This document shows positions 1 to 8,892 of a stretch of DNA of 64,000 nucleotides, in pieces. The position numbers and the translations under genes were made by a program. The notes beneath the pieces were generated by a model. The model did not search any database, was not told where the DNA came from, and was given only the letters and a program-made list of their open reading frames with translations. Position 1 is the first letter of the stretch, and each line of letters starts with the position of its first letter. The stretch comes from Paraburkholderia megapolitana (GTDB lineage Bacteria; Pseudomonadota; Gammaproteobacteria; Burkholderiales; Burkholderiaceae), in assembly GCF_007556815.1 (NCBI RefSeq), contig NZ_CP041745.1:1240001-1304000 (forward strand), written 5' to 3'.

Positions 1-248
1 AGGTCGGTCAGGTTGTTGAGCCAGATCTGGATGCTGTAGAACAGCAGCAGCATCAGCACGAGATCGGGCACGCCGCGGATCAGCGTCGTATACAGCGTGC
101 CGACGCCGTAGGTCAGCCGGTTCTTCGACAGCTTCGCCGCTGCGCCGAGCAGGCCGAGCAGGAAGGCGAAGGCAAGCGACAAGACCGCCAGCTTGACGGT
201 TTGCCACGTGCCGGAGAGGATCAGCGGGCCATAGCCTTGAAGAAACAT
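1..248 (-). CDS. Polar amino-acid ABC transporter permease (HisQ/ArtQ type), 5' part only
   Basis: The gene runs off the left edge; the first 82 residues are present, from an ATG at 248. They read as an N-terminal hydrophobic segment (around residues 14-36, rich in Leu/Ala), a short loop, then TLIRGVPDLVLMLLLFYS. The element TxxRGxPxLV followed by a Leu-rich helix is characteristic of inner-membrane permeases of the His/Arg/Lys/ornithine family. An AGGGACC-like ribosome site lies just before the ATG. The ATPase, binding protein and partner permease must lie to the left, outside the window. The family is clear; the substrate cannot be told. Confidence 0.85.
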   Translation of the reverse strand, partial: MFLQGYGPLILSGTWQTVKLAVLSLAFAFLLGLLGAAAKLSKNRLTYGVGTLYTTLIRGVPDLVLMLLLFYSIQIWLNNLTD

Positions 249-823
249 AAAGGTCCCTGACGGTGCGCCGTTGCGCCCCGCGAAAGACGCGGCTACCAGT
301 GGGCGCGTACCGCGGAGTCCCGATGAACTCCTGCGATGCGCGCGCTACGGCGTGCCGCTGTGCAAATCATGACTGTCTTGCCGTTGCCGGCCCGACAGCG
401 CGTTTTCCGACTGACTACGATTGCTTTTGACTGCGTGTGATCCGCGTTTGACCCGCGTTTGCCCGTTAGCGCCTGTAGTCTAGGCGGCCAAAAATGCGCC
501 GCCGCTTCGATCTCGTTTCGATCTTTCAAACGCTGCGTTTCCTCGCGCCGCCCGGTGGACAGGGCTGTGCGGGGAGGTGTCTCGATGCGGACCACCGGAA
601 AAGCGCGGTATTTTACCCGAACGGACAGGGTGCGCCAGTCGGGTACACCAGCACGGGTAGCAGGAAAAATCGCTGTCGCTTGCTGCACGACGCCGCGTCC
701 GCGGCCGCGCCACGACGCAGATTGGGTGGATTTACGGAACGATCCGGTGCAGCGACGCGGGTTGTGTGAGGGGCATGTCGGCCATACATTGTTCCCATCG
801 CACACTAATGACGGGAGATCGCC
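249..823. other. Intergenic region of 575 bases
   Basis: Upstream DNA shared by the leftward permease gene and the rightward pirin gene. Open frames here on both strands overlap each other and lack ribosome sites or family resemblance. Around 420-460 there is a short direct repeat of GCGTTTG with TGATCCGCGTTTGACCCGCG. I see no RNA gene or convincing promoter. Confidence 0.5.
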
Positions 824-1522
824 ATGATCGAGATTTGCCGCTCCGCCGAGCGAGGCCATGCAAACCACGGCTGGCTCGACTCGTACCACAGCTTTTCGTT
901 TGCCGATTACTACGACGAAGCGCATACGCACTACGGGCCGCTACGCGTGATCAACGAGGACCGCATTGCGGGCGGCCAGGGTTTCGGCGCGCATGGCCAT
1001 CGCGACATGGAAATCGTGACGTACGTGCTGGACGGTGCGCTGTCGCATCGCGACAGCATGGGCAACGGCTCGACCATTCGTCACGGCGATGTCCAGCGCA
1101 TGAGCGCCGGCACCGGTGTCAAACACAGCGAGTTCAATGCGTCGAAGGAAGCGCCGCTGCATCTGCTGCAGATCTGGGTCATGCCGAAGCGGGTCGGCGA
1201 CCAGCCGGGCTACGAGGAAAAGCGCTTCGAGGATGCCGAGAAGCGCGGCCGTCTGCGTGTCGTCGCTTCGCCGGATGGGCGCGATGGGTCGGTGACGATC
1301 CATGCGGATGCATCGATCCACGCGGGGCTGTTCGACGGCGCGGAAGAATGGCAGTTCGCCCTGCCGGCGGGGCGGCGCGCATACGTGCATGTCGCGCGGG
1401 GTGCGGTGAGCGTGAACGGCAGCGCGCTACAGGCCGGCGACGCAGCGATGATCGAGGGTGTGGACAGCGTCACGCTCACGAACGGCGAAGCGGCTGAAGT
1501 GCTGCTGTTCGATCTCGCCTGA
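824..1522 (+). CDS. Pirin family protein (YhaK-like bicupin)
   Basis: A 232-residue cytoplasmic protein of normal pirin length. The N-terminal cupin shows the Fe-binding pattern: FGAHGHRDMEIVTYVLDG (two His and a Glu, residues about 57-64) and later GTGVKHSEFN (His about 101). These match the metal ligands of YhaK/pirin proteins, some of which have quercetin dioxygenase activity. The C-terminal cupin half is degenerate, as usual. The ATG follows GGGAGATCGCC. The gene stands alone and is followed by a hairpin terminator at 1601-1635. Family assignment is firm; the physiological substrate is unknown. Confidence 0.9.
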   Translation: MIEICRSAERGHANHGWLDSYHSFSFADYYDEAHTHYGPLRVINEDRIAGGQGFGAHGHRDMEIVTYVLDGALSHRDSMGNGSTIRHGDVQRMSAGTGVKHSEFNASKEAPLHLLQIWVMPKRVGDQPGYEEKRFEDAEKRGRLRVVASPDGRDGSVTIHADASIHAGLFDGAEEWQFALPAGRRAYVHVARGAVSVNGSALQAGDAAMIEGVDSVTLTNGEAAEVLLFDLA

Positions 1523-1600
1523 CGGGAGTGGCAACCAGTCTGCCGCGGTTGCTGTAGTCGTTGCAGATAGAAACCGAAGCGCCAACAAAAGCAGAAGCAG

Positions 1601-1635
1601 AAACGCCACGCGATGCATCACCGCGTGGCGTTTTC
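1601..1635. terminator. Bidirectional intrinsic terminator between pirin and spy-like gene
   Basis: AACGCCACGCG at 1602-1612 pairs perfectly with CGCGTGGCGTT at 1622-1632 across a 9-base loop. It is followed by TTTCTTT on the plus strand and preceded by A-rich sequence, so it can serve both convergent genes. Confidence 0.8.
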
Positions 1636-1655
1636 TTTATGCACAGCGACCGCAC

Positions 1656-2198
1656 TTACGGTTTGAGGCCTATCGCCCCCGACGCGCCGCCATGCTGTTC
1701 CCAGCGTTCGTGCATCTTTTCGCGGCGGGCCGCCATCTTCGCGAAGTGCTGTTTCAGCGCTGTGCTGACGATGGTCTTCTGCTGATCGTTCAGGCCGTTG
1801 TAGAAGTTCAGCCAGGCCGTCGTGGTCTGTTCGCGCAGTTGCGCGTTCTGCTGTTCGACACGCTGGTGTGCGTCATGCAGCGCGTTCAGGTCAAGAATGG
1901 GCTGCTGTTGCAGCGCCTCGAACTGCTGCTTCATCTGCTGATGATTCGCACGTGCTGCGCTGCGATTCTGCTTCATCGTGTCGAGCGCGGCCTGCCATTG
2001 CTTTTCCTGGTCGGCATTCAGGTTCAGCTGGCTGTGCAACTGGTTCAGCTGCTTCTCGAACTGACCGTGGTGCCAGCCCGGGCCGCCCCCGGGGGCGTCG
2101 GATTGTCCTGCGGCGTAGGCAATGCCGACGCCAAGCGCGAGCGAGGCGGCAGCAACGGCGAGGAAGCGCGTGGGTTTGACGGACATTCTGTTGGACAT
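1656..2198 (-). CDS. Spy/CpxP-like periplasmic protein (LTxxQ-type)
   Basis: A 180-residue exported protein. Residues 1-30 form a signal peptide (basic start, hydrophobic core, cleavage after IAYA). The mature part is almost entirely helical and rich in Gln, His and Ala. Two degenerate LTxxQ motifs are visible (LNADQEKQW around 58, LNDQQKTI around 137), the hallmark of Spy/CpxP envelope-stress chaperones and metal-sensing relatives. AAGGAG precedes the ATG. It is divergent from the OmpR/EnvZ-like pair starting at 2422, and the shared 223-base region holds repeated GTTAC half-sites, so control by that system is plausible but inferred. Confidence 0.82.
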   Translation of the reverse strand: MSNRMSVKPTRFLAVAAASLALGVGIAYAAGQSDAPGGGPGWHHGQFEKQLNQLHSQLNLNADQEKQWQAALDTMKQNRSAARANHQQMKQQFEALQQQPILDLNALHDAHQRVEQQNAQLREQTTTAWLNFYNGLNDQQKTIVSTALKQHFAKMAARREKMHERWEQHGGASGAIGLKP

Positions 2199-2298
2199 CG
2201 AGGTGCTCCTTATGATGAACTAGCCGGCGATGCGGCAGACACGGAAACAGCGTCGCCGCATCCGGTAATGCACAGCGTAGAGGGGCGCTCGATGCGTC

Positions 2299-2366
2299 GT
2301 GTTACGCCGCATACCGCGGGTGTTACGCGACATTACGCGCGCCTTTCGCGGTAACACCCGGTAACC
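2299..2366. promoter_or_regulatory. Cluster of GTTAC half-sites, candidate response-regulator binding region
   Basis: GTGTTACGC occurs at 2299-2307 and exactly again at 2320-2328, 21 bases apart (two helical turns). ATTACGC follows 10 bases later at 2332-2338. Inverted GCGGTAACAC lies at 2348-2357 and GGTAAC right after. Tandem half-sites at about 10-base spacing are typical for OmpR-family dimers. The cluster sits between the spy-like gene and the regulator gene. Confidence 0.5.
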
Positions 2367-2421
2367 CTTTGACGACCGGCGGGGGCCGAAACGGCTGGTC
2401 TGGCGCGTTAAACTTCGCCCC

Positions 2422-3147
2422 ATGACTACTCAAATCCTTGTCGTCGACGACGACGTCGAACTGCGCGACCTGCTGCGCGACTACCTTGCCCGCCAGGGGA
2501 TCGAGGTTTCGGTGCTGCACGATGCCGGCTCGCTCGAACGCCGGCTCGAACGCGAGCGTCCCGATCTGATCGTGCTCGACCTGATGATGCCAGGCGTCGA
2601 CGGGCTGACCGCGCTGCGCAAGCTGCGCGCGGCCGGCGACGATATCCCCGTGATCATGCTGACCGCCCGTGCGGACGATGTGGACCGCATCGTCGGTCTC
2701 GAACTCGGCGCGGACGACTACCTCGGCAAGCCGTTCAACCCGCGCGAACTGCTGGCTCGCGTGCAGGCGGTGCTGCGGCGGCGCCGTACGCTGCCGTCGG
2801 CGGCGGCGCCGGAGCAGCGCGAACCGTTTTCGTTCGGCCGCTTCACGCTCGATTTCCAGTCGCGCACGCTGCATCAGGAAGGCCGGCCACTCACGCTCTC
2901 GGGCAGTGAATTCGCGCTACTGAAGATCTTCGTCAACCACCCCATGCGCACGCTCACGCGCGAGCGCCTGCTCGAACTGCTGCACGGCCCGGAATACGAC
3001 GGCACCGATCGGGGCATCGACGTGCAGGTGTGGCGTCTGCGGCGCATCCTCGAAACCGACCCGTCGGTTCCGCGCTTCATTCAGACGGTCCGCGGGCGCG
3101 GCTACGTATTCGTGCCTGACGGCGAGCAACATGCGCCGTCCCATTGA
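2422..3147 (+). CDS. OmpR-family response regulator
   Basis: A 241-residue two-domain regulator. Receiver: acidic pair D10/D11, phosphoacceptor D53 in LIVLDLMMPG, T81 and K103 in GKPFNPREL. The stretch VGLELGADDY-GKPFNPRELLARV is very close to E. coli OmpR. The C-terminal winged-helix DNA-binding domain (about 135-232) ends in IQTVRGRGYVF, the usual hairpin. No strong ribosome site precedes the ATG. The end overlaps the kinase gene by 17 bases, so the pair is cotranscribed and translationally coupled. It probably regulates envelope or osmotic functions, as inferred from its OmpR resemblance and the divergent Spy-like gene. Confidence 0.93.
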   Translation: MTTQILVVDDDVELRDLLRDYLARQGIEVSVLHDAGSLERRLERERPDLIVLDLMMPGVDGLTALRKLRAAGDDIPVIMLTARADDVDRIVGLELGADDYLGKPFNPRELLARVQAVLRRRRTLPSAAAPEQREPFSFGRFTLDFQSRTLHQEGRPLTLSGSEFALLKIFVNHPMRTLTRERLLELLHGPEYDGTDRGIDVQVWRLRRILETDPSVPRFIQTVRGRGYVFVPDGEQHAPSH

Positions 3148-4447
3148 TACGCTGTTCGGACGACTGACGTTCCTGGTCGTCGGCGTGCTGCTGATATCGC
3201 ATTTCGCGGGCTATGTGCTGTTTCGCCTCGAGCGCAACCAGTTTCAGAATCGCTACGCAGTAGAAGAAGCGGTGTTCCTCGTCGACGCCGTGCGCCAGCA
3301 CGTCGTGCACGATCCCGATCAGCCGTTGCCGTCGCGGGTGCGGCTGGTCGATCCCAGCAGCGACGCTGTGCCACCGGATAACCCGAATCTGCCGGCGTCG
3401 CTGCGCCGTTTCGTCGACGATGTGCGCGACCGGGTGCCGAACACGACCCAGGTGCGCATCGGCACGCCGGGCAAGCCACCCACGCTGTGGGTGCGCGCAG
3501 CCACCGATCCCAACTGGATAGTCGTACCGGTCCAGCCGTTGCGACCGCCGCGCTCGTTCGACCGGATGGTGTTGTGGCTCACGATCATCTTTTCCGCCGG
3601 CGTGATGGCGGCCTTGCTGGCCGCCTGGCAGTTGCAGCAGCCGTTGCGCTCGCTGGCGCAGGCCGTCGCGCGCTTCGGCCGCGGTCTGCCGGTGCCGCCG
3701 CTACCGGAGCGCGGCCCGCGCGAACTGCGGCAACTCACGCATGGTTTCAACCAGATGGTTCAGGAAGTCGCGCGCACCGAGAACGACCGAGCGGTCATGC
3801 TCGCGGGCGTGGCGCATGACCTGAAGACGCCGCTCGCGCGGCTGCGGTTGCGCGCCGAGATGATGGACGAAGCGAAGGCGCGCGACGGCGTCGTGCGCGA
3901 CGTCGATTCGATGACCCATATCGTCGAGCAGTTTCTCGTGTTCGCGCATGACGGCGCGGATCGCAGCGAAGCGGTCGAGGTCGATGCGCAATGCGACCGG
4001 ATCGTGCGTAGCTATCGCGCCGTGGCGGCCGGCGCGCCGGCGGTGCAGAGCGATCTGGCGGCGGGCGAAGGCTTCCGGCTGCCGGCCGCGACGCTCGACC
4101 GGATTCTGTCGAACCTGCTCGACAACGCACATGCGTACGGCGCGCCGCCGATCGTCGTGGCGACCGCACGCGTCGCAGGTGGCTTCGCGCTATCGGTCAG
4201 CGACAACGGCAAGGGCATCGCCGCCCAGGACCTGCTCAACGCGAGCCGGCCGTTCGTGCGGCTCGATCCGGCGCGAGGCGGCAACGGCCATAGCGGGCTC
4301 GGTCTCGCGATCGTCGAAAGGCTGGTGCGCCGGGCGGGCGGCGAATGGGAAATCGGCAATCACGACGGCAGCGGCCTGCGCGTGCTGATGACGTTCCCGG
4401 ACGAAGTCATGCCCAAGGTGGCCGCAGTCGCGCAGAGCGCCTGGTAG
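3131..4447 (+). CDS. EnvZ-like sensor histidine kinase
   Basis: A 438-residue inner-membrane kinase. Transmembrane segments at about residues 13-32 and 140-160 flank a periplasmic domain of roughly 105 residues. A HAMP region (about 160-210) follows, then the H-box GVAHDLKTPLARLRL with the phosphorylated His at residue 229; this H-box closely resembles EnvZ. The ATP domain shows the N-box NLLDNAHAYG, G1 SDNGKGI and G2 GHSGLGLAIV. All catalytic elements are present. It is the cognate partner of the regulator encoded immediately upstream and overlapping it. The signal sensed cannot be read from the sequence. Confidence 0.93.
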   Translation: MRRPIDTLFGRLTFLVVGVLLISHFAGYVLFRLERNQFQNRYAVEEAVFLVDAVRQHVVHDPDQPLPSRVRLVDPSSDAVPPDNPNLPASLRRFVDDVRDRVPNTTQVRIGTPGKPPTLWVRAATDPNWIVVPVQPLRPPRSFDRMVLWLTIIFSAGVMAALLAAWQLQQPLRSLAQAVARFGRGLPVPPLPERGPRELRQLTHGFNQMVQEVARTENDRAVMLAGVAHDLKTPLARLRLRAEMMDEAKARDGVVRDVDSMTHIVEQFLVFAHDGADRSEAVEVDAQCDRIVRSYRAVAAGAPAVQSDLAAGEGFRLPAATLDRILSNLLDNAHAYGAPPIVVATARVAGGFALSVSDNGKGIAAQDLLNASRPFVRLDPARGGNGHSGLGLAIVERLVRRAGGEWEIGNHDGSGLRVLMTFPDEVMPKVAAVAQSAW

Positions 4448-4475
4448 GCGCGGCGCCTGTTTTCGTCCATTCGGT

Positions 4476-4742
4476 CTACTCAGTGAAGAGCGTGTTGAGC
4501 GCGGCAGCGGCTTCGCTGTCTACCGTGTTCCACGTCACCGTTTCCGCTTCGAAGATGTAATGCGTCGTGTATTTGCCGAGGCGCGCGAGAATTTCCTCCT
4601 GGATCAGTTCCGGCGCCACATCCAGCTTCAGATACCACGCGGTCGACGACAGGCGGGTCTGGAATGCGCCGTATTCGGCCAGCAGATGGTCGAACGCATC
4701 GGCGTCCTGATCGCGGCAGACGATGACCAGATTTCCCTTCAT
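4476..4742 (-). CDS. Small protein with Cas2/SinR-like ferredoxin-fold pattern, function unknown
   Basis: An 88-residue protein. The start at 4742 is fixed by GGGAGG seven bases before the ATG; a longer frame upstream lacks a site. The order of predicted elements is strand (LVIVCRD), helix (ADAFDHLLAEYG), strand with a Trp-containing edge (TAWYLKLDV), helix (ELIQEEILARLG), strand (THYIFEAETVTW). This is the pattern seen in short Cas2-like/SinR-annotated proteins. No cas gene or repeat array is nearby, so a CRISPR role is unlikely. It lies downstream of the diguanylate cyclase on the same strand, 145 bases away. The fold assignment is inference; the function is unknown. Confidence 0.65.
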   Translation of the reverse strand: MKGNLVIVCRDQDADAFDHLLAEYGAFQTRLSSTAWYLKLDVAPELIQEEILARLGKYTTHYIFEAETVTWNTVDSEAAAALNTLFTE

Positions 4743-4887
4743 GCAAACCTCCCGGTAGAGCAGTAACGAATCAACCTTCTGACGAAAGTCGCGAAGGGTG
4801 ATCATACCTGCCTGGTCCGCAACCGTTGAAGTCGCAACGAGTCGATCCTCTGCGAGAGGTCGCACCCGCCTGGCCGCCTGCGTCAGG

Positions 4888-6564
4888 TCACCAGGCGGTC
4901 ACGGCGGCGCGCGCGGGCGGTGCCGTATCGCCGGCACGCACCGCTTCGCTGCGGTCGCGGCCACCCGACTTCGCCGCGTAAAGCGCATGGTCCGCGCGGC
5001 TCATCAGGCGCTCTGCGGGATCGTCGGGGCCGAGTTCGGTGATACCGATGCTCACGCTCAGTTTGACCGGTGCAGGTAGCGTCGCGCTCGGCGCGTTCCT
5101 GAACCGGATACGCAGCCGCTCGACGGTTTCGAAGCCCGCCGCGAGCGCGGTGGCGGGCAGCAGGATGCCGAATTCCTCACCGCCCAGCCGGCCGATCGCA
5201 TCGCCGTCGCGCAACTCGATCCGGCAGGTGCCGACGAAGTGCTCGAGCGCCCGGTCGCCGGCGGCGTGGCCGAAGCGGTCGTTGATCTGCTTGAAATGAT
5301 CGAGATCGGCGATGGCCATGCATAGCGGCTCGCCGGCGTGTCGCGCGCGTTCGATCTCGTGGCGCAGCAAGTCGAGGAAGTAGCGGCGCGACAGCGCGCC
5401 GGTCAGTGCGTCATGGCGCGCCTCGGCGGAGAGCAGCGTATTGGCCGATTGCAATTGCTCGGCGAGATGGCGCGTCGCGCTGTGGTGGCGGCGCTCGCGC
5501 AGGTATGACAGCGTGAGAACGCAAAGCAGTGCGGCGCCGCCGGCGAGCGTGACGAACACCAGCAGACGGTCGCGCCGGTGCGTGTACAGGAGCTCCGGCC
5601 ACGCGGCGACCGGATCGACGATATGCGAGGCGAGCTTCGAGTTCAGGCCGTCGCGTACCTCGTATAGCGCGGGCGACTGGTGCACGGGTGTCTGGAAGAA
5701 CTGTCCGGCGAGCGCGTTTGGTACCCACGGTGCATCGTCGCGCAACTGGCTGACGGGCCGAATACTCAGGTCCGCAAAATGATCCCGTCGATACAGCTCG
5801 CTGCGTTCGGCGGCACTCATCTGCGTTGCACGCGAACCTGGCAGTGCGTGGTTTTCGAGCGCGTTGTCGTGAGCCATGATGATCACGCCGTTGCCGTCCG
5901 TGACGAAGGTGCCCGGGTGCGCGACCCAGTGCCGCAATCTCGCGATGCCCACCCGCGCGACGACTGCGCCGACCAGTGCGCCGTCGTTGTAAACCGGCAC
6001 GGCGATGAAGATGCCGGGCTCGCGGTGCCGCGGACTCACCCCGTAAATCTCCTCGAAGGCGCCCAGTAACGCGTTCGTCAGCCAGGCGTGCGAGCGCATG
6101 TCAATACCGACCAGCGAGCGCGGTGCGTTCGCGTTACTCGATGCGACGCACAGGCCGTTGGCATTGACGAGCCAGATGATGTCGAGTCCGGAGTAGCCCT
6201 GAGCGTCCTTCAGGAACCGGCTGATGGCGGCCAGCGCGGGTTGTTTGAGCAGCGTGTCGCGTTGCGGCGATTCCGCGCCGGCGCCGTTCGCGGCATAATT
6301 CCGCGACTGCGCGAGCGCGTGCTGGATCGTGTCGAGTTCGGCCATCGTCGCCGGGACGGCGCGAAACATCGCGAGGTCGCTGGCGATGACCTGGGCCATG
6401 TTGTCGACCACCGATGCGGACATCTGCCGCTGCGTGCGTACCGCGGCATTCAGTTCTTGCTGTACCATCCGGTCCGCGGCCAGGCCGGCCGCGAACCAGC
6501 AGACGAACGCGATCAGCAGAAGGCTGACGGGTCCGGCTGCCGCACGCAAGTTTGTCCTGTTCAT
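4888..6564 (-). CDS. Membrane-bound diguanylate cyclase, Cache sensor plus GGDEF
   Basis: A 558-residue protein. TM1 is at about 13-32, a periplasmic dCache-type sensor at about 35-340 (with the region PRSLVGIDMRSHAWLTNAL), TM2 at about 345-365, then a short coiled coil and a C-terminal GGDEF domain (about 390-545). The signature is GGEEF, which is catalytically competent. RDGD lies five residues before it, the canonical RxxD inhibitory c-di-GMP site, so product feedback inhibition is expected. There is no EAL domain. AGAGGGTCG directly precedes the ATG. It makes c-di-GMP in response to a periplasmic small molecule that cannot be identified here. Confidence 0.92.
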   Translation of the reverse strand: MNRTNLRAAAGPVSLLLIAFVCWFAAGLAADRMVQQELNAAVRTQRQMSASVVDNMAQVIASDLAMFRAVPATMAELDTIQHALAQSRNYAANGAGAESPQRDTLLKQPALAAISRFLKDAQGYSGLDIIWLVNANGLCVASSNANAPRSLVGIDMRSHAWLTNALLGAFEEIYGVSPRHREPGIFIAVPVYNDGALVGAVVARVGIARLRHWVAHPGTFVTDGNGVIIMAHDNALENHALPGSRATQMSAAERSELYRRDHFADLSIRPVSQLRDDAPWVPNALAGQFFQTPVHQSPALYEVRDGLNSKLASHIVDPVAAWPELLYTHRRDRLLVFVTLAGGAALLCVLTLSYLRERRHHSATRHLAEQLQSANTLLSAEARHDALTGALSRRYFLDLLRHEIERARHAGEPLCMAIADLDHFKQINDRFGHAAGDRALEHFVGTCRIELRDGDAIGRLGGEEFGILLPATALAAGFETVERLRIRFRNAPSATLPAPVKLSVSIGITELGPDDPAERLMSRADHALYAAKSGGRDRSEAVRAGDTAPPARAAVTAW

Positions 6565-7117
6565 CGACCCTCTGGTCCGTCGATTTTGTCTGGATGCCGC
6601 GAGGTCGTTTGGCGCGGCGGTTCGATTTTAACCGCCGGAGGTACGCGCAGATGTGTGCCCGCGCGCACGTACGCCGGCAGGTTCATCACGGTTGAGCGAG
6701 GGGTCGCCCGAACCTGTGGGGCTGCGGGGGTGTGGCTCGTATGCGACGTTCGGACGATAGACGAGCGAAGCGGCGGAAGATTCAACCGTCCGTTTGCCGC
6801 GAAAGGTTGTGCCTGAAACACAGGTTGTAGTAGTGTCGTGCCGTCCAAAACAAGGAAAGCTCGCCGGTTTCTTTCAGAACACATCTGTTGTAACGGATGC
6901 GTTCTTCGTGCGGCAGGTGCCGGTGCAGTTCGCCGCGCCGGTTGCCACGCCCGGCCACTGCGTCTTAACGCCAACGAATTACCGCGCACAAGCGTCCAGT
7001 CATGTCTGATTTCCGCTTTCCGGACCTATCCTTCCCCTGCCACCCGCGCTGGACGCGGCTTTCCATAGTCTGCACGGCGGCCCCGAGCCCGGCTCGCCGC
7101 TACCGGGAGGGCATCTG
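6565..7117. other. Intergenic region of 553 bases
   Basis: Divergent upstream DNA of the cyclase gene (left) and the ABC permease gene (right). Small open frames on both strands are mutually overlapping and unsupported. CCTGAAACACAGG at 6812-6824 is a short dyad. No periplasmic binding-protein gene is found here, although one would be expected for the transporter. The permease start has a good site, CCGGGAGGG, just before 7118. Confidence 0.5.
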
Positions 7118-8869
7118 ATGGACTTCAGTTTCAATCTGAGTCGCACCGCCAATGCGTCCGCATGGCGAGTCTTGCCCAACCGCTGGGACTTCGTCGCGTT
7201 CCCGCTGATCATCTGCCTGATCGCGATGGCGGCGATCGGCTTTCATGAATCGATGGCGCCGATATCGACGCTGAAAACCCAGGTCATCTCGCTCGATCCG
7301 ACCAATCTGCCCGAGTACGCGATGCGCACGACGCTGCGCATGCTCGCCGCGATGGTTGCTTCGCTGACCTTCACACTGGTTTACGGCACGCTTGCGGCGA
7401 AGAGCCGGCGCGCCGGTCTCGTGCTGGTGCCGATTCTCGACATCCTGCAGTCGGTGCCGGTACTCGGCTACATTTCGTTTACGGTGACCTTCTTTCTGGC
7501 GCTGTTCCCGGGCCGTGTGCTCGGCGCCGAACTCGCGGCGATCTTCGCGATCTTCACGAGCCAGGCCTGGAACATGACGTTCAGCTTCTATCAGTCGCTG
7601 CGCACCGTGCCGCGCGATCTCGACGAAGTGTCGCGCGGTTTCCATCTGACGTCGTGGCAGCGTTTCTGGAAGCTCGAAGTCCCGTTCTCGATGCCCGGTC
7701 TCATCTGGAACATGATGATGTCGATGTCGGGCGGCTGGTTCTTCGTCGTTGCATCGGAAGCGATCACGGTCGGCAACAACACGATCACGCTGCCGGGCAT
7801 CGGCGCGTTTCTCGCGCAGGCGATCTCCGAGAAGAACCTGCATGCGATCGGCTGGGTCATCCTGGCGATGACCATCGTGATTCTTGCTTACGATCAACTG
7901 CTGTTCCGCCCGCTCGTCGCATGGGCCGACAAGTTCCGCATGGAAAACACGAGTTCGGGCGATGCGCCGGAGTCGTGGCTGCTCGACCTGATCCGCCGCA
8001 CGCGGCTGATTCACCGTCTGCTCGTGCCGCTCGGCTGGTTGTTCGCGAACGCGGCACGTGTGCCGCTGCGTCTGCCGTCGTTCGACCGCGCGCGCTTCGC
8101 GATTCCGCAGCGGCAGAAATCGTCGCGCGTCGGCGACATCGTGTGGGCGATCTTCGTGATCCTGCTGACGGTGTACGTCGTGTATCGCGTGATCGAATAT
8201 GTGAGCACCGGCGTGTCGCTCGGTGAAGTCGGACACGTAATCGTGCTCGGGCTCATCACGTTGCTGCGGGTGGCGCTGCTGATCGCGCTGTCGTCGGTGA
8301 TCTGGGTACCGCTCGGCGTGCTGATCGGGCTGCGTCCGGCGCTCGCCGAGAAGATCCAGCCGCTGGCGCAGTTTCTGGCCGCGTTCCCGGCAAACCTGCT
8401 GTTCCCGGTATTCGTGATCGTGATCGTGCGTTTTCACCTGAACCCGGACATCTGGCTGTCGCCGCTGATCGTGCTCGGCACCCAGTGGTATATCCTTTTC
8501 AACGTGATTGCAGGCGCGAGTTCCTATCCGAACGACTATCGCGAGGTGGCGTCCAACTTCCGCATTCGCGGCTGGCAATGGTGGCGCCAGGTGATGTTGC
8601 CGGGCATCTTCCCGTACTACGTGACCGGTGCGATCACGGCGTCGGGCGGCGCGTGGAACGCCAGCATCGTGGCCGAATACGTGCAGTGGGGCGATACCCG
8701 GCTCTCGGCACACGGCCTCGGCTCGTATATCGCGCAAACCACGGCCGCTGGCGATTTCCCGAAGATCATCCTCGGCATCGCCGTGATGTCGCTGTTCGTG
8801 ACCTTGTTCAACCGCCTGCTGTGGCGTCCGATGTACGCCTATGCTGAATCCAAGCTTCGGCTCGACTGA
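7118..8869 (+). CDS. NitT/TauT-family ABC transporter, fused double permease
   Basis: A 583-residue integral membrane protein made of two binding-protein-dependent permease domains. The first (about 20-275) carries the EAA-type loop with DEVSRGFHLTSWQRFWKLEVP; the second (about 345-575) carries YREVASNFRIRGWQWWRQVMLP. Each therefore has its own ATPase-docking helix, and one polypeptide could supply the whole membrane channel. About twelve hydrophobic segments are visible. Family members import nitrate, sulfonates, bicarbonate and similar anions. The ATPase gene follows after 23 bases. No substrate-binding protein gene is adjacent, so the substrate is unassigned. Confidence 0.9.
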   Translation: MDFSFNLSRTANASAWRVLPNRWDFVAFPLIICLIAMAAIGFHESMAPISTLKTQVISLDPTNLPEYAMRTTLRMLAAMVASLTFTLVYGTLAAKSRRAGLVLVPILDILQSVPVLGYISFTVTFFLALFPGRVLGAELAAIFAIFTSQAWNMTFSFYQSLRTVPRDLDEVSRGFHLTSWQRFWKLEVPFSMPGLIWNMMMSMSGGWFFVVASEAITVGNNTITLPGIGAFLAQAISEKNLHAIGWVILAMTIVILAYDQLLFRPLVAWADKFRMENTSSGDAPESWLLDLIRRTRLIHRLLVPLGWLFANAARVPLRLPSFDRARFAIPQRQKSSRVGDIVWAIFVILLTVYVVYRVIEYVSTGVSLGEVGHVIVLGLITLLRVALLIALSSVIWVPLGVLIGLRPALAEKIQPLAQFLAAFPANLLFPVFVIVIVRFHLNPDIWLSPLIVLGTQWYILFNVIAGASSYPNDYREVASNFRIRGWQWWRQVMLPGIFPYYVTGAITASGGAWNASIVAEYVQWGDTRLSAHGLGSYIAQTTAAGDFPKIILGIAVMSLFVTLFNRLLWRPMYAYAESKLRLD

Positions 8870-8892
8870 CCGCTTCATTAAGGCCAAACGCG

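Noticed and set aside
4476..4742. Evidence for a CRISPR-Cas locus because of the Cas2-like fold
   Set aside because: No direct-repeat array and no cas gene anywhere in the window.
7100..8887. A 595-codon minus-strand open frame opposite the ABC permease
   Set aside because: Shadow of the permease; His/Arg/Asp-rich and without any recognisable domain.
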